Positions 1-7,872 of a DNA stretch of 64,000 nucleotides are shown piece after piece. The position numbers were made by a program, and so were the translations under genes. This stretch comes from Streptococcus macacae NCTC 11558 (GTDB taxonomy: Bacteria; Bacillota; Bacilli; Lactobacillales; Streptococcaceae), in the NCBI RefSeq assembly GCF_000187995.2, contig NZ_AEUW02000001.1:1302001-1366000 (forward strand), in the 5' to 3' direction. The notes beneath the pieces were generated by a model. It had not been told where the DNA came from, did not search any database, and saw only the letters and a program-made list of their open reading frames with translations. The first letter of the stretch is position 1. The number at the start of each line of letters is the position of its first letter.

Positions 1-125
1 TCTTTTGATTCAGCAATAGACGCACCATTGTCTGTCAAGATGGAATCAAAACGTGCTACCAAAGCATTTTTTGCTTCTTCTTCAATGTTTGGACGAATAA
101 TATAAAGAATTTCATATTTTGCCAT
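1..125 (-). CDS. rpsF: Ribosomal protein S6, N-terminal part (window edge)
   Basis: Reverse-strand reading begins [12 protein letters not shown] and continues 41 residues to the window edge, so only the N-terminus is present. This matches bacterial S6, a 30S protein that pairs with S18 in the platform. The start at 125 is set by AAGGAGGAAC at 131-140. In streptococci rpsF is followed by ssb and rpsR, which would lie outside the window. The identity is clear from the N-terminus; nothing can be said about the rest of the gene. Confidence 0.93.
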   Translation of the reverse strand, partial: MAKYEILYIIRPNIEEEAKNALVARFDSILTDNGASIAESK

Positions 126-130
126 TGATA

Positions 131-227
131 GTTCCTCCTTTTGGTCTAATGACCCCAAATCATTGTAAGGGGTAAGTGAGGGTTACTCACAAAACATTAT
201 TATACAGGATTATAATCAGTAATGCAA
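131..227 (-). promoter_or_regulatory. rpsF promoter and structured leader
   Basis: A sigma-A promoter reads TTGCAT (222-227), 17 nt, TATAAT (199-204) toward rpsF. The leader of about 65 nt can fold a GTGAG/CTCAC hairpin and a CCCC/GGGG pairing just before the ribosome site. Firmicute rpsF mRNAs often carry an S6:S18-binding leader, so autoregulation is plausible. I did not verify the conserved protein-binding bases. Confidence 0.55.
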
Positions 228-554
228 GTAGCTCCTGTTCCATTTTCGCCTATCCTTAATATCTTCATGACCTTTCTAGCAGATCTTTATTGCTATAAGT
301 AAATATGCAAACTAAAAAAGATATTTTTAATGGAATCATTAACCTTTGGAGCGTTTAAAACATTGGCATTTATCCTCTTGCACCAGCTCAAAGTGAAGTT
401 TTTGAGCTGGCAAAGCTTAGCTGCTAAAGGTTTGAAAAGAAGCTATTGCTAGATTTAATCTCGAAAATCAAGGGAACCTATCCTTTTTGCTTTTGCTGAA
501 TTAACAGCATAGAACATCTAAATCTGATAACAATGCTATCATTCTTGTCAATAA

Positions 555-593
555 AAAACTCCTGCTGTTCTCATTAAGAATCTCAGGAGTTTT
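555..593 (-). terminator. Hairpin terminator of the micro-ORF transcript
   Basis: A 10-bp perfect stem (AAAACTCCTG at 555-564, CAGGAGTTTT at 584-593) is followed on the reverse strand by TTTTTTATT. It ends the transcript that starts near 1000. T-rich bases on the other side could make it bidirectional. Confidence 0.7.
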
Positions 594-806
594 GTTTTGA
601 GCTTTTTATAATGTCATTGGCTTTCTCCTTTATACTCTTCCTTTAAGCTTAAGAGCTTCTTTTCATCAACACTTTACTTTTACATTTTAGGACTTTTATA
701 TCATCTTAAAAGAGTTCATCCTAATGATGTCATTTTTACGAGCAATCCATCTTTTTATACTAAACAGATAGTATCATTTCAAAACTGTAAAATTAAACTG
801 CCTACT

Positions 807-854
807 TTATCTTTTATCACCATTTTTATAGCGACTGATATCAAAGGTTAACAT
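807..854 (-). CDS. 15-residue micro-ORF ending in RYKNGDKR
   Basis: The predicted peptide is MLTFDISRYKNGDKR. A GGAGG ribosome site at 863-867 lies 8 nt before the ATG. The hexapeptide RYKNGD is also encoded by the micro-ORF 60 nt upstream, but with different synonymous codons (CGC-AAT-GGT here, AGG-AAC-GGA there), which argues for selection on the peptide. It has no signal sequence or membrane segment. I do not recognise a family; it could be a signalling or regulatory peptide, or a leader peptide. Coding status is inferred from the ribosome site and motif conservation. Confidence 0.5.
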   Translation of the reverse strand: MLTFDISRYKNGDKR

Positions 855-913
855 AAGCGCTACCTCCATATTAATTAAGAAAGAGAACAACTAAGAACAA
901 ACAAATAGAAAAT

Positions 914-955
914 TTAATCTCCGTTTTTATACCTTGCCTTATTCATTTTTATCAT
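914..955 (-). CDS. 13-residue micro-ORF ending in RYKNGD
   Basis: The predicted peptide is MIKMNKARYKNGD. An AAAGGAGGTA ribosome site lies 7 nt before the ATG, and a strong promoter lies about 50 nt further upstream (1008-1036). It is the first reading frame of a transcript that seems to run to the terminator at 555. It shares RYKNGD with the next micro-ORF. A third, three-codon frame (ATG ACA TTA TAA, 606-617) with its own AAGGAG precedes the terminator. Function unknown. Confidence 0.5.
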   Translation of the reverse strand: MIKMNKARYKNGD

Positions 956-1007
956 GTGAATACCTCCTTTTTAATAGGTATTTGTATCTATCCTTCTTTA
1001 CATTTTT

Positions 1008-1036
1008 ATTATATAGTAAGCGCTTCCATTTGTCAA
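1008..1036 (-). promoter_or_regulatory. Strong sigma-A promoter with embedded cre site
   Basis: Reverse strand: TTGACA (1031-1036), 17 nt, TATAAT (1008-1013), a consensus promoter. The spacer holds ATGGAAGCGCTTACT (1015-1029), which fits the CcpA cre consensus WTGNAANCGNWNNCW at every position. CcpA bound there would block the promoter, so the micro-ORF transcript is probably catabolite repressed. It is divergent from mutY. Confidence 0.75.
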
Positions 1037-1052
1037 GAAATAATTCGTATTT

Positions 1053-1081
1053 TTGGAAAATAAATAAGCTTTTGCTACAAT
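1053..1081 (+). promoter_or_regulatory. mutY promoter, abutting the start codon
   Basis: TTGGAA (1053-1058), 17 nt, TACAAT (1076-1081) with an extended TGC before the -10. The -10 ends 7 nt before the mutY ATG, so transcription should begin at or next to the start codon and leave no ribosome site. Confidence 0.6.
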
Positions 1082-1088
1082 ATACCTT

Positions 1089-2246
1089 ATGATAGATTTG
1101 AAAGATTATGGTATCCAGATGTGGGATAAGACTAAAATTGCTGATTTTAGAAGAACCCTCTTATCATGGTATGATCAGGAAAAGAGAGATCTTCCTTGGC
1201 GCAGAACGAAAGATCCTTATAAGATTTGGATTTCTGAGATTATGCTGCAGCAAACACAAGTTAGTACTGTTATTCCCTATTATAATCGTTTCTTAGAATG
1301 GTTTCCATCTATTTGGGATTTAGCTCAAGCTCCTGAAGAAAAACTGCTGAAGGCCTGGGAAGGGCTGGGCTATTACAGCCGCGTTAGGAATATGCAGGCT
1401 GCAGCACAGCAAATTATTAAAGACTATAACGGCAGCTTTCCACAGACTTATGCTGAAATAGTTCAATTAAAAGGAATCGGCCCCTATACCGCAGGAGCCA
1501 TAGCCAGCATTGCTTTTGACTTACCAGAACCAGCTGTTGATGGCAATGTTATGCGTGTGATGGCAAGACTTTTTGAAGTTGATTATGATATTGGGAATCC
1601 AAAAAACCGTAAAATCTTTCAGGCTATAACAGAACAGCTTATAGACCCAGTACGGCCTGGAGATTTTAACCAGGCTTTAATGGATCTGGGAACTGATATT
1701 GAATCTGCTAAGAATCCAAGACCTGAAGAAAGCCCGGTAAGAGCATTTAGTGCAGCTTATCTGCATAAAACAGTAGATAAATATCCGATCAAACTGCCTA
1801 AGAAAAAACCACGGCCCATTCATTTGCAGGCTTTTATCATTCGTAATGATAAAGGAGAATTTTTACTTGAAAAAAATATTCAGGGACGGCTTTTAGGGGG
1901 CTTTTGGTCCTTTCCCATTTTAGAAACAGAGCCGATAGCTCAGCAACTTAATCTCTTTGAAAATAAAAGTGATACGATTTTAAAAAACCAGCCGCAAAAA
2001 AACTTATTTAGGCAAATTTATCAGTTAAAACCCCAATGGTCAGCAACAGTTTTTAAATCTGTCCAGCATACCTTCAGTCATCAAAAATGGCAAATTGAAT
2101 TAATCGAAGGCTTCATAGCAGATGAAGTTCCTCTCCTAAAAGACAAAAACCTACGTTGGGTGGCTGCCAAAGAATTTTCAGCTTATCCTTTTGCAGCTCC
2201 GCAAAAGAAAATGGTGGACAATTACTTAGCCGCAAAATGGCCTTAA
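1089..2246 (+). CDS. mutY: A/G-specific adenine DNA glycosylase, cluster-less type
   Basis: MutY removes adenine paired with 8-oxoguanine. Visible: helix-hairpin-helix LKGIGPYTAG (127-136), catalytic Glu50 in SEIMLQQTQ, catalytic Asp151 in AVDGNVMRV, and a C-terminal NUDIX-like 8-oxoG recognition domain from about 240. The loop at 201-222, which normally holds the four [4Fe-4S] cysteines, reads GTDIE..NPRPEESPVRAF and has none; I see no cysteine in the whole protein. Cluster-less MutY is known in Lactobacillales. The start at 1089 is favoured because the streptococcal N-terminus M(I/L)DLKxYG is conserved, although there is no ribosome site; the next in-frame ATG is at 1119. Confidence 0.95.
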   Translation: MIDLKDYGIQMWDKTKIADFRRTLLSWYDQEKRDLPWRRTKDPYKIWISEIMLQQTQVSTVIPYYNRFLEWFPSIWDLAQAPEEKLLKAWEGLGYYSRVRNMQAAAQQIIKDYNGSFPQTYAEIVQLKGIGPYTAGAIASIAFDLPEPAVDGNVMRVMARLFEVDYDIGNPKNRKIFQAITEQLIDPVRPGDFNQALMDLGTDIESAKNPRPEESPVRAFSAAYLHKTVDKYPIKLPKKKPRPIHLQAFIIRNDKGEFLLEKNIQGRLLGGFWSFPILETEPIAQQLNLFENKSDTILKNQPQKNLFRQIYQLKPQWSATVFKSVQHTFSHQKWQIELIEGFIADEVPLLKDKNLRWVAAKEFSAYPFAAPQKKMVDNYLAAKWP

Positions 2247-2357
2247 CAAAAAACAAGGGAATGGTAAGAACCAATACTTCACTCTTTGGCTTCTTTTCCA
2301 TTTCCTTGTTTTTAATTGATAATTCCAGATTGAAATCTTTTAAACTCATTTTGCCGC

Positions 2358-2675
2358 TTAAGCATTTAATTCAGCAATAATGGCTTTAAGTTGGTCTTTG
2401 GTATGAACACCAGCAACTTGTTTAACAACTTCTCCGTCTTTTTTAAAAAGAAGGGTTGGTATGCTCATGATACCAAAGTTTTGTGCTGTAGCAGGGTTTT
2501 CATCAACATCAATCTTAACAATTGTTAGTTCATCTTCTGAAAATTCTTCAGACAGCTGCTCTAAGATTGGTGCCTGCATGAGACAGGGACCGCACCAGGT
2601 TGCCCAAAAATCAACAAGGACGAGACCATCCTTTGTTTCTGCTTCAAAATTAGCATCTGTTACAACTTTTGTCAT
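2358..2675 (-). CDS. trxA: Thioredoxin
   Basis: A 105-residue cytoplasmic thioredoxin, the family's usual length. The active site WCGPC is at 28-32, preceded by DFWATWCGPC, and the cis-proline is in SIPTLLFKKDG. It reduces protein disulfides and supplies electrons to reductases such as peroxiredoxins. A GAAGGAG ribosome site precedes the ATG. It is convergent with mutY and lies downstream of mutS2 on the same strand with about 70 nt between, so it may be read from mutS2 or its own promoter. Confidence 0.95.
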   Translation of the reverse strand: MTKVVTDANFEAETKDGLVLVDFWATWCGPCLMQAPILEQLSEEFSEDELTIVKIDVDENPATAQNFGIMSIPTLLFKKDGEVVKQVAGVHTKDQLKAIIAELNA

Positions 2676-2748
2676 AAAAATTCTCCTTCTTTGATTTTTA
2701 TAAATTTATTCTACACTAAAAGACCGTATTTGCCTAATATTTGCTACG

Positions 2749-5079
2749 TCATTTAAAACTAACAATCGTTGCACCAGATCCTCCTGCATTTTGGGGAGCA
2801 TAAGCAAAGTCTTTAACATGTTTATTGCGACGCAGATAATTCTTGACACCTTCACGAATAACGCCTGTACCAATACCATGAATAATATCTACCTGAGCCA
2901 TATTATTTAAAAGAGCTTGATCTATGAATGCATCTAGTTCCCTCATTGCTTCTTCATAGCGCTTGCCTCTTAAATCAAGCCTTGCACTCGGCGCCTTGTG
3001 AGAAGTCTTTTTCACAGACCGAGCCTGCTGTTTCTTAGATCCGTGATTTTTTCCTTTTGCTGCTAAATCAAATTCCCTTTCTTTCAAAGTCATTTTTATC
3101 AGACCAACCTGGGCTTCCCAGCGTCCGTCTTTAAGCTGTTTTATCAATGTCCCTCTCTGACCGTAGCTGCTGACAATAATATCATCGCCAGCATGGATAG
3201 CACGCTGTTTTTTAGCTTTTTTAAGGATTTTGTTTTTCGATAAATCAACTTCTGGTGCTAATTTTTCCAGCTTACTCTTTGCTTCTATCACTTGATGAGG
3301 CTTCAGCTGCGCTTTTTCATGAAGGTTTTTAAGGATCTCATTGCTTTCTGTCAAAGCTTTTTCAATAATACTTTGCGCTTCTAACTTAGCTTTATTTAAT
3401 TCTTTATCTTTAGCATGTGAAAATTCCTGATAAAGTTTCTTGACAGCACGGTTAAACTTTAGATTCTCCTGCTCAACTTCCTGAATATTATCCAGACGTC
3501 TGCGGCTCTCAGCCATTTGTTTTTCCAACTGCTCAATCATGCTATTAACATCAGAATCAGCATATGTTAATTTTTCGGCTTCTGAAACAATAATTTCGTC
3601 CAAGCCCAAACGGCGAGCTATCTCAAAAGCGTTTGAGCGGCCTGGTACCCCTTGCATAAAACGATAAGTCGGACTCAGACTGGCCATATCAAATTCCATA
3701 CTGGCATTTTCTACGAATGCTTTTTCAATGCCATAAGCCTTTAGTTCTGGATAATGGGTGGTTGCCATTGTTTTAATATGAGAAAGACGCAGATGTTCCA
3801 AAATACTTATCGCTAAAGCAGCACCTTCCTGCGGATCAGTTCCAGCACCTAATTCATCAAATAACACCAAGCTATCACTATCAGCATGAGTCAAAATTTC
3901 AACTATATGAGTCATATGACTTGAAAAAGTAGAAAGGCTCTGCTCAATAGACTGCTCATCGCCGATATCAGCAAAAATATCTTTAAAGACAGCTACCTTA
4001 CTTCCGCTATCTGCTAAAATAGGAAGTCCTGACTGTGCCAATAACTGTGTCAGTCCTAATGTTTTTAGTAAGATTGTTTTTCCGCCTGTATTGGGGCCTG
4101 TGATCAAAATTGTTGTCGTTTGATCCCCAAAATACAAATCATTAGCGACTGGATTAAGTAAAAGAGGGTGGCGGACACTTAAAAGTTGGATAGAATGATT
4201 TTTGGTGAGGCTTGGCAGGGAAGCTTTTTTCTCTCTCATATAAAGGTATTTAGCCCGAACAAAATCAATATGGCCTAAAAGCCAAGCATTATTATTAATA
4301 GCTGGCGCTTGAGGACGCAGACTTTCTGCCAGCTTTTTCAAAATACACGCTATTTCATGGCGTTCATCAGCTTGAGCCTGTGTCAGATCTTCATTGAGCT
4401 TAACAACTCCTCTAGGCTCTATATAAACTGTATTTCCCGAAGCAGAAATATCATGCACAACGCCTTGTATCCGGTGACGATAGGTATTTTTCACCGGCAG
4501 GACACTGCGGCCATTGCGGCTGGCAACCAGGCTTTCCGCCAGCATCTCTCTCTGATTTTTCAGCATCTCCTGAAGGATTTGCCGAATTTCTTGCTCTTTT
4601 TGCTGAATTTTCTGCCTAATTCTGCCTAATTCTGGACTGGCAAAATCTTCAACAAAGCCGCTGTCATTAATAGATTGCAGACTGCCTTGCAAATCAGGAA
4701 AAATAACTAAATTTTGAAAAGTATAACCTAAAGTTTTTAAAGAAATATTCTCTAAATCTCTATAAAATTGGTGAGCGTGGGCTGACATCTGCAGAATCCG
4801 CTTTAAGGCTAAAAGTTCCTCAATATTAAGATCAGCGCCTAATTCTAAACGGCGCAAAGCTTCTGTAATATCTTGGCTGCTGCCAAATCCAAAACGCCCA
4901 TATTCTTGGAAGATTTGTTCCATATCCGCAACTTCTGCAAAAGAACGCTCTATTTTTTCTATATTAGTCATGGGCAAAAGTTTGCTCAGCTCTATTTTCC
5001 CTTGCTCTGTCTGCAGCAAATCAGCAAAAGGTCTTTTGGCTTTATCAAATTCTAAAATATCTAAAATCTTTGTATTCAT
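2749..5079 (-). CDS. mutS2: Endonuclease MutS2 (ribosome/recombination surveillance ATPase)
   Basis: A 776-residue MutS2. The ATPase Walker A GPNTGGKT and Walker [13 protein letters not shown] are central, followed by a long coiled coil and a C-terminal Smr domain with [15 protein letters not shown]. MutS2 suppresses homologous recombination and in Firmicutes also acts on collided ribosomes. The ATG at 5079 ([13 protein letters not shown]) is chosen because it matches the family start; a longer reading to 5121 adds 14 unrelated residues. An extended -10 lies 6 nt before it and no ribosome site is present, suggesting a leaderless mRNA. Confidence 0.94.
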   Translation of the reverse strand: MNTKILDILEFDKAKRPFADLLQTEQGKIELSKLLPMTNIEKIERSFAEVADMEQIFQEYGRFGFGSSQDITEALRRLELGADLNIEELLALKRILQMSAHAHQFYRDLENISLKTLGYTFQNLVIFPDLQGSLQSINDSGFVEDFASPELGRIRQKIQQKEQEIRQILQEMLKNQREMLAESLVASRNGRSVLPVKNTYRHRIQGVVHDISASGNTVYIEPRGVVKLNEDLTQAQADERHEIACILKKLAESLRPQAPAINNNAWLLGHIDFVRAKYLYMREKKASLPSLTKNHSIQLLSVRHPLLLNPVANDLYFGDQTTTILITGPNTGGKTILLKTLGLTQLLAQSGLPILADSGSKVAVFKDIFADIGDEQSIEQSLSTFSSHMTHIVEILTHADSDSLVLFDELGAGTDPQEGAALAISILEHLRLSHIKTMATTHYPELKAYGIEKAFVENASMEFDMASLSPTYRFMQGVPGRSNAFEIARRLGLDEIIVSEAEKLTYADSDVNSMIEQLEKQMAESRRRLDNIQEVEQENLKFNRAVKKLYQEFSHAKDKELNKAKLEAQSIIEKALTESNEILKNLHEKAQLKPHQVIEAKSKLEKLAPEVDLSKNKILKKAKKQRAIHAGDDIIVSSYGQRGTLIKQLKDGRWEAQVGLIKMTLKEREFDLAAKGKNHGSKKQQARSVKKTSHKAPSARLDLRGKRYEEAMRELDAFIDQALLNNMAQVDIIHGIGTGVIREGVKNYLRRNKHVKDFAYAPQNAGGSGATIVSFK

Positions 5080-5085
5080 GGATTC

Positions 5086-5094
5086 ATTATAACA
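5086..5094 (-). promoter_or_regulatory. Extended -10 of mutS2, 6 nt from its ATG
   Basis: The reverse strand reads TGTTATAAT (TG, one base, TATAAT at 5086-5091) and then six bases to the ATG at 5079. No good -35 is seen, as is common for extended -10 promoters. The start site would fall on the start codon. Confidence 0.55.
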
Positions 5095-5110
5095 TAAGCA
5101 TACAAAATGA

Positions 5111-5153
5111 ACTGCACCCAAGCTGGATTTTTATTATCCAGCTTGGGTGCAGT
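5111..5153 (-). terminator. 18-bp hairpin ending zapA-cvpA
   Basis: ACTGCACCCAAGCTGGAT at 5111-5128 pairs perfectly with 5136-5153 across a 7-nt loop. On the reverse strand it is followed by TTCATTTTG, a modest U-tract. It abuts the mutS2 promoter, so it insulates mutS2 from the upstream operon. Confidence 0.65.
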
Positions 5154-5229
5154 TTAAACTAATCCTCTCTAGTCAGCGCAGTTAACAAAGCACTCTAAAA
5201 TTTGAGAACTTTTCTTTTAAACTTTCATT

Positions 5230-5763
5230 TCATGATAGCCAAAAATAATGAATAAGCCATGAAAATAATGGAAAATCAATCAAAAAGCGAATCATGAAAC
5301 TCTTTGCTAAAAATGACTGGATATTCTGTAAGGGAACAGCAGCCAGAACATTAAAAAACAAACTTAAAGACAGCATCGTCACAAGAACTGCTAGGCCGCC
5401 GCTCAAGTAAGTATAAAAGGGTTTATGGAAACGATCTGACTTTACAAAATGAACAAAAATCCCCAATACTCTAAAAACAGTATAAATAGCAAGATAGATG
5501 ACAAAAAAAGATAGACCTGAATAAAAAATTTTATCTAAATCAAAAAGATCAACTGATTTAAAAAAGTTAACAGAGGTCTCTGGCGTTGCATTTGAAAAAG
5601 GAACCCAAAGGGTTAATACTTCTGACAGCCTCTTATAATAGATAGCCGCAGCCCCAATAGAGATGAGGCTGGAAAAAAAATAAAAGGTCTGCAAAATAAT
5701 ACCGCGATGACTGCCAATATAAAAATTCCAAGCCAAAAGCAATAACAGCAAAAGCGAAATCAT
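5230..5763 (-). CDS. cvpA: CvpA family membrane protein
   Basis: A 177-residue protein with about four hydrophobic segments, starting MISLLLLLLLAWNFYIGSHRG, typical of the CvpA (colicin V production) family of small membrane proteins. Its biochemical role in Gram-positives is not settled. The start overlaps the end of zapA by 4 nt, so the two are translationally coupled, an arrangement seen in many streptococci next to mutS2. Confidence 0.85.
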   Translation of the reverse strand: MISLLLLLLLAWNFYIGSHRGIILQTFYFFSSLISIGAAAIYYKRLSEVLTLWVPFSNATPETSVNFFKSVDLFDLDKIFYSGLSFFVIYLAIYTVFRVLGIFVHFVKSDRFHKPFYTYLSGGLAVLVTMLSLSLFFNVLAAVPLQNIQSFLAKSFMIRFLIDFPLFSWLIHYFWLS

Positions 5764-6065
5764 TTCTTATCTCCGCTTTGCTGTGCACGGTTTTTAAGAA
5801 TGGATAATTCCTTGGTTCTAAATTTTTCCAGCTCCTCTTCCTTTTTATCAAAATCAATCTCTCGGCTAAGCTGGGTTGATAAAGCATTAATTGCCATTAA
5901 AATAGCAATTGTCTCATCATCTGCCTGCGGTAATTTTTCCTTAATAGCCTCATATTTTTCTCTGGCAACACGTTCAATTTCTTCCATAAAAAGATTGTCT
6001 TTATCAGTTGTCAGTGTCAGCGTTTTTTCACCAAATGTGAACTTATAGCGATTTTTACTTGTCAT
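5760..6065 (-). CDS. zapA: Cell division protein ZapA
   Basis: A 101-residue small protein: N-terminal beta domain (NRYKFTFGEKTLTLTTD) followed by a helix and a C-terminal coiled coil rich in E and K. ZapA cross-links FtsZ filaments at the division ring. A GGAG site lies just before the ATG. It is first in the zapA-cvpA operon, divergent from rnhC. Confidence 0.88.
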   Translation of the reverse strand: MTSKNRYKFTFGEKTLTLTTDKDNLFMEEIERVAREKYEAIKEKLPQADDETIAILMAINALSTQLSREIDFDKKEEELEKFRTKELSILKNRAQQSGDKK

Positions 6066-6262
6066 AACTCCACCTCAAGTTTTATTATAACGTAAAATAA
6101 CTTTTTCGTAAATTAAAGATTTTTCAGCAAATAAGCCGTAAATCTTTATCAGAAAAGGAATTTAAGCGATTTTTGACATTAAAATTTTTCTAAAAATATC
6201 TACAAAACTAAATCATTTATCAATAATATCTTATTAGATTCTTCCAAAGTTTAGGTACTTTA

Positions 6263-6271
6263 TGCTAAAAT
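6263..6271 (+). promoter_or_regulatory. Extended -10 of rnhC, 7 nt from its ATG
   Basis: TGCTAAAAT (TG, one base, TAAAAT at 6266-6271) is followed by seven bases and the ATG at 6279. No ribosome site exists between them, consistent with a leaderless transcript. Confidence 0.5.
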
Positions 6272-6278
6272 GTTAATT

Positions 6279-7190
6279 ATGGAGACTTTTGTTGTAAAAC
6301 TTGATGAAAAAGCTATTAGCAGTTTAGAAGAAAAATTAAAAAGGCATCAAGTTCAAAATGCCAATGCCTATGTTCGCTTTGCGGCCAAAGTAAAACAAGT
6401 CACTGTTCTTATCTATAGCTCTAACAAGGTTGTTTTTCAAGGCAATGCTGCTCAGCAGCTAGCACAGCAGATGGGAGTTCTGCCAAAAAAACAGAACCAA
6501 ACAGCTCCGTCGAAAAGTCAAAAAAAGGAAAAGAGTTCCGTTCTTGGAACAGACGAGGTAGGAAATGGCTCCTACTTTGGCGGTTTGGCTGTTGTGGCAA
6601 GCTTTGTCACACCCCATGAACATGATTTTTTAAAAGAAATGGGAATTGATGATTCTAAAAACTTAACTGATACTAAAATTAGGCAGTTAGCTCCGCTATT
6701 AGAAGAAAAAATCCCTCATCGATCACTTCTGCTGACCCCTAAAAAATATAATCAAGTCGTCGGAAAAGGACTAAAGCATAATGCTGTCTCTGTTAAAGTA
6801 GCTCTGCATAATCAGGCTATCTTTTTACTTCTAAAAGATGGCATAAAACCAGATAAAATTGTTATTGATGCCTTTACCAGTCCAAAGAATTATGACAGAT
6901 ACCTTCAAAATGAAAAAAATCGCTTCTCTTCTCCCATAAGCCTTGAAGAAAAAGCTGAAGGCAAATACTTGGCAGTGGCTGTCAGCTCTATTATTGCCCG
7001 CAGTCTATTCCTTGAGAATCTTGAACATTTAAGCCGGGAGATTGGGTTTCAGCTGCCAAGCGGAGCCGGCAGACAATCAGACAAGGCAGCCAGCCAGATT
7101 TTAAAAGTTTATGGAAAATCAGGGCTTGAGTTAACTGCTAAATGGCATTTCAAAAATACAGAAAAAGCCTATCATTTATTAAAAAAGTAA
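6279..7190 (+). CDS. rnhC: Ribonuclease HIII
   Basis: A 303-residue RNase HIII that degrades RNA in RNA/DNA hybrids. Visible: the N-terminal TBP-like substrate-binding domain (about 1-85), then the RNase H2-fold catalytic domain with [20 protein letters not shown] and VIDAFTSP carrying acidic active-site residues. The start [10 protein letters not shown] at 6279 is preferred over an ATG at 6270 because the latter lies inside the -10 element. The lepB gene follows after 10 nt. Confidence 0.93.
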   Translation: METFVVKLDEKAISSLEEKLKRHQVQNANAYVRFAAKVKQVTVLIYSSNKVVFQGNAAQQLAQQMGVLPKKQNQTAPSKSQKKEKSSVLGTDEVGNGSYFGGLAVVASFVTPHEHDFLKEMGIDDSKNLTDTKIRQLAPLLEEKIPHRSLLLTPKKYNQVVGKGLKHNAVSVKVALHNQAIFLLLKDGIKPDKIVIDAFTSPKNYDRYLQNEKNRFSSPISLEEKAEGKYLAVAVSSIIARSLFLENLEHLSREIGFQLPSGAGRQSDKAASQILKVYGKSGLELTAKWHFKNTEKAYHLLKK

Positions 7191-7200
7191 GGATATTATC

Positions 7201-7788
7201 ATGAAAAATTTTCTAAAAGAATGGGGAATCTTTATTCTTTTCATTGCTGCACTTATATTGAGCCGTATCTTTGTTTGGGCTCCTGTACGAGTTGAAGGAC
7301 ACTCTATGGATCCTACCTTGGCCGATAAAGAACAGATTATTATCGTTAAAACAACATCTATAAAAAACTTTGATATTGTTGTTGCCAAAGAAGGCAAAAA
7401 AAACATTGTCAAACGTGTAGTCGGAATGCCTGGAGATACAATTTCATTTAACAACGACACGTTATCTATAAATGGTAAAAAAGTTGATGAAACTTATCTT
7501 AAGTCCTTTAAGAAAAAATTTGCTAAGGATAAACTGCAAAAAACGTATTCTTATAATAACTATTTCCAGCAGTTAGCTGCAAGTTCAGCTGCCTTTACAA
7601 CTGACAGTCAAGGAAAAGCAAACTTCACTGTCACTGTTCCTAAAGGACAGTATTTCCTTTTAGGAGATGATCGTATTGTCTCTAAAGACAGCCGCCAAGT
7701 AGGAACCTTCTCGAGAAATAAAATTATCGGTGAGGTCAAGTTCCGCTTTTGGCCTTTAAAAGCCATTAAATTTATTTCAAATAAGTAG
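7201..7788 (+). CDS. lepB: Type I signal peptidase
   Basis: A 195-residue signal peptidase I. One N-terminal membrane anchor (about 8-27) is followed by the catalytic Ser35 in EGHSMDPTL and the general-base Lys71 in NIVKRVVGMPGD, then the conserved GDDR box. It cleaves Sec signal peptides outside the membrane. An AAGGATATTATC ribosome site precedes the start. It is probably co-transcribed with rnhC. Confidence 0.94.
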   Translation: MKNFLKEWGIFILFIAALILSRIFVWAPVRVEGHSMDPTLADKEQIIIVKTTSIKNFDIVVAKEGKKNIVKRVVGMPGDTISFNNDTLSINGKKVDETYLKSFKKKFAKDKLQKTYSYNNYFQQLAASSAAFTTDSQGKANFTVTVPKGQYFLLGDDRIVSKDSRQVGTFSRNKIIGEVKFRFWPLKAIKFISNK

Positions 7789-7872
7789 TTGTTTGCAGAC
7801 ATTGCACTGATGGAACGGGATAGAAACTCACTGTAGGAACTGTTGCCGCTCCTTTTTTGATAAGGAAATGCT

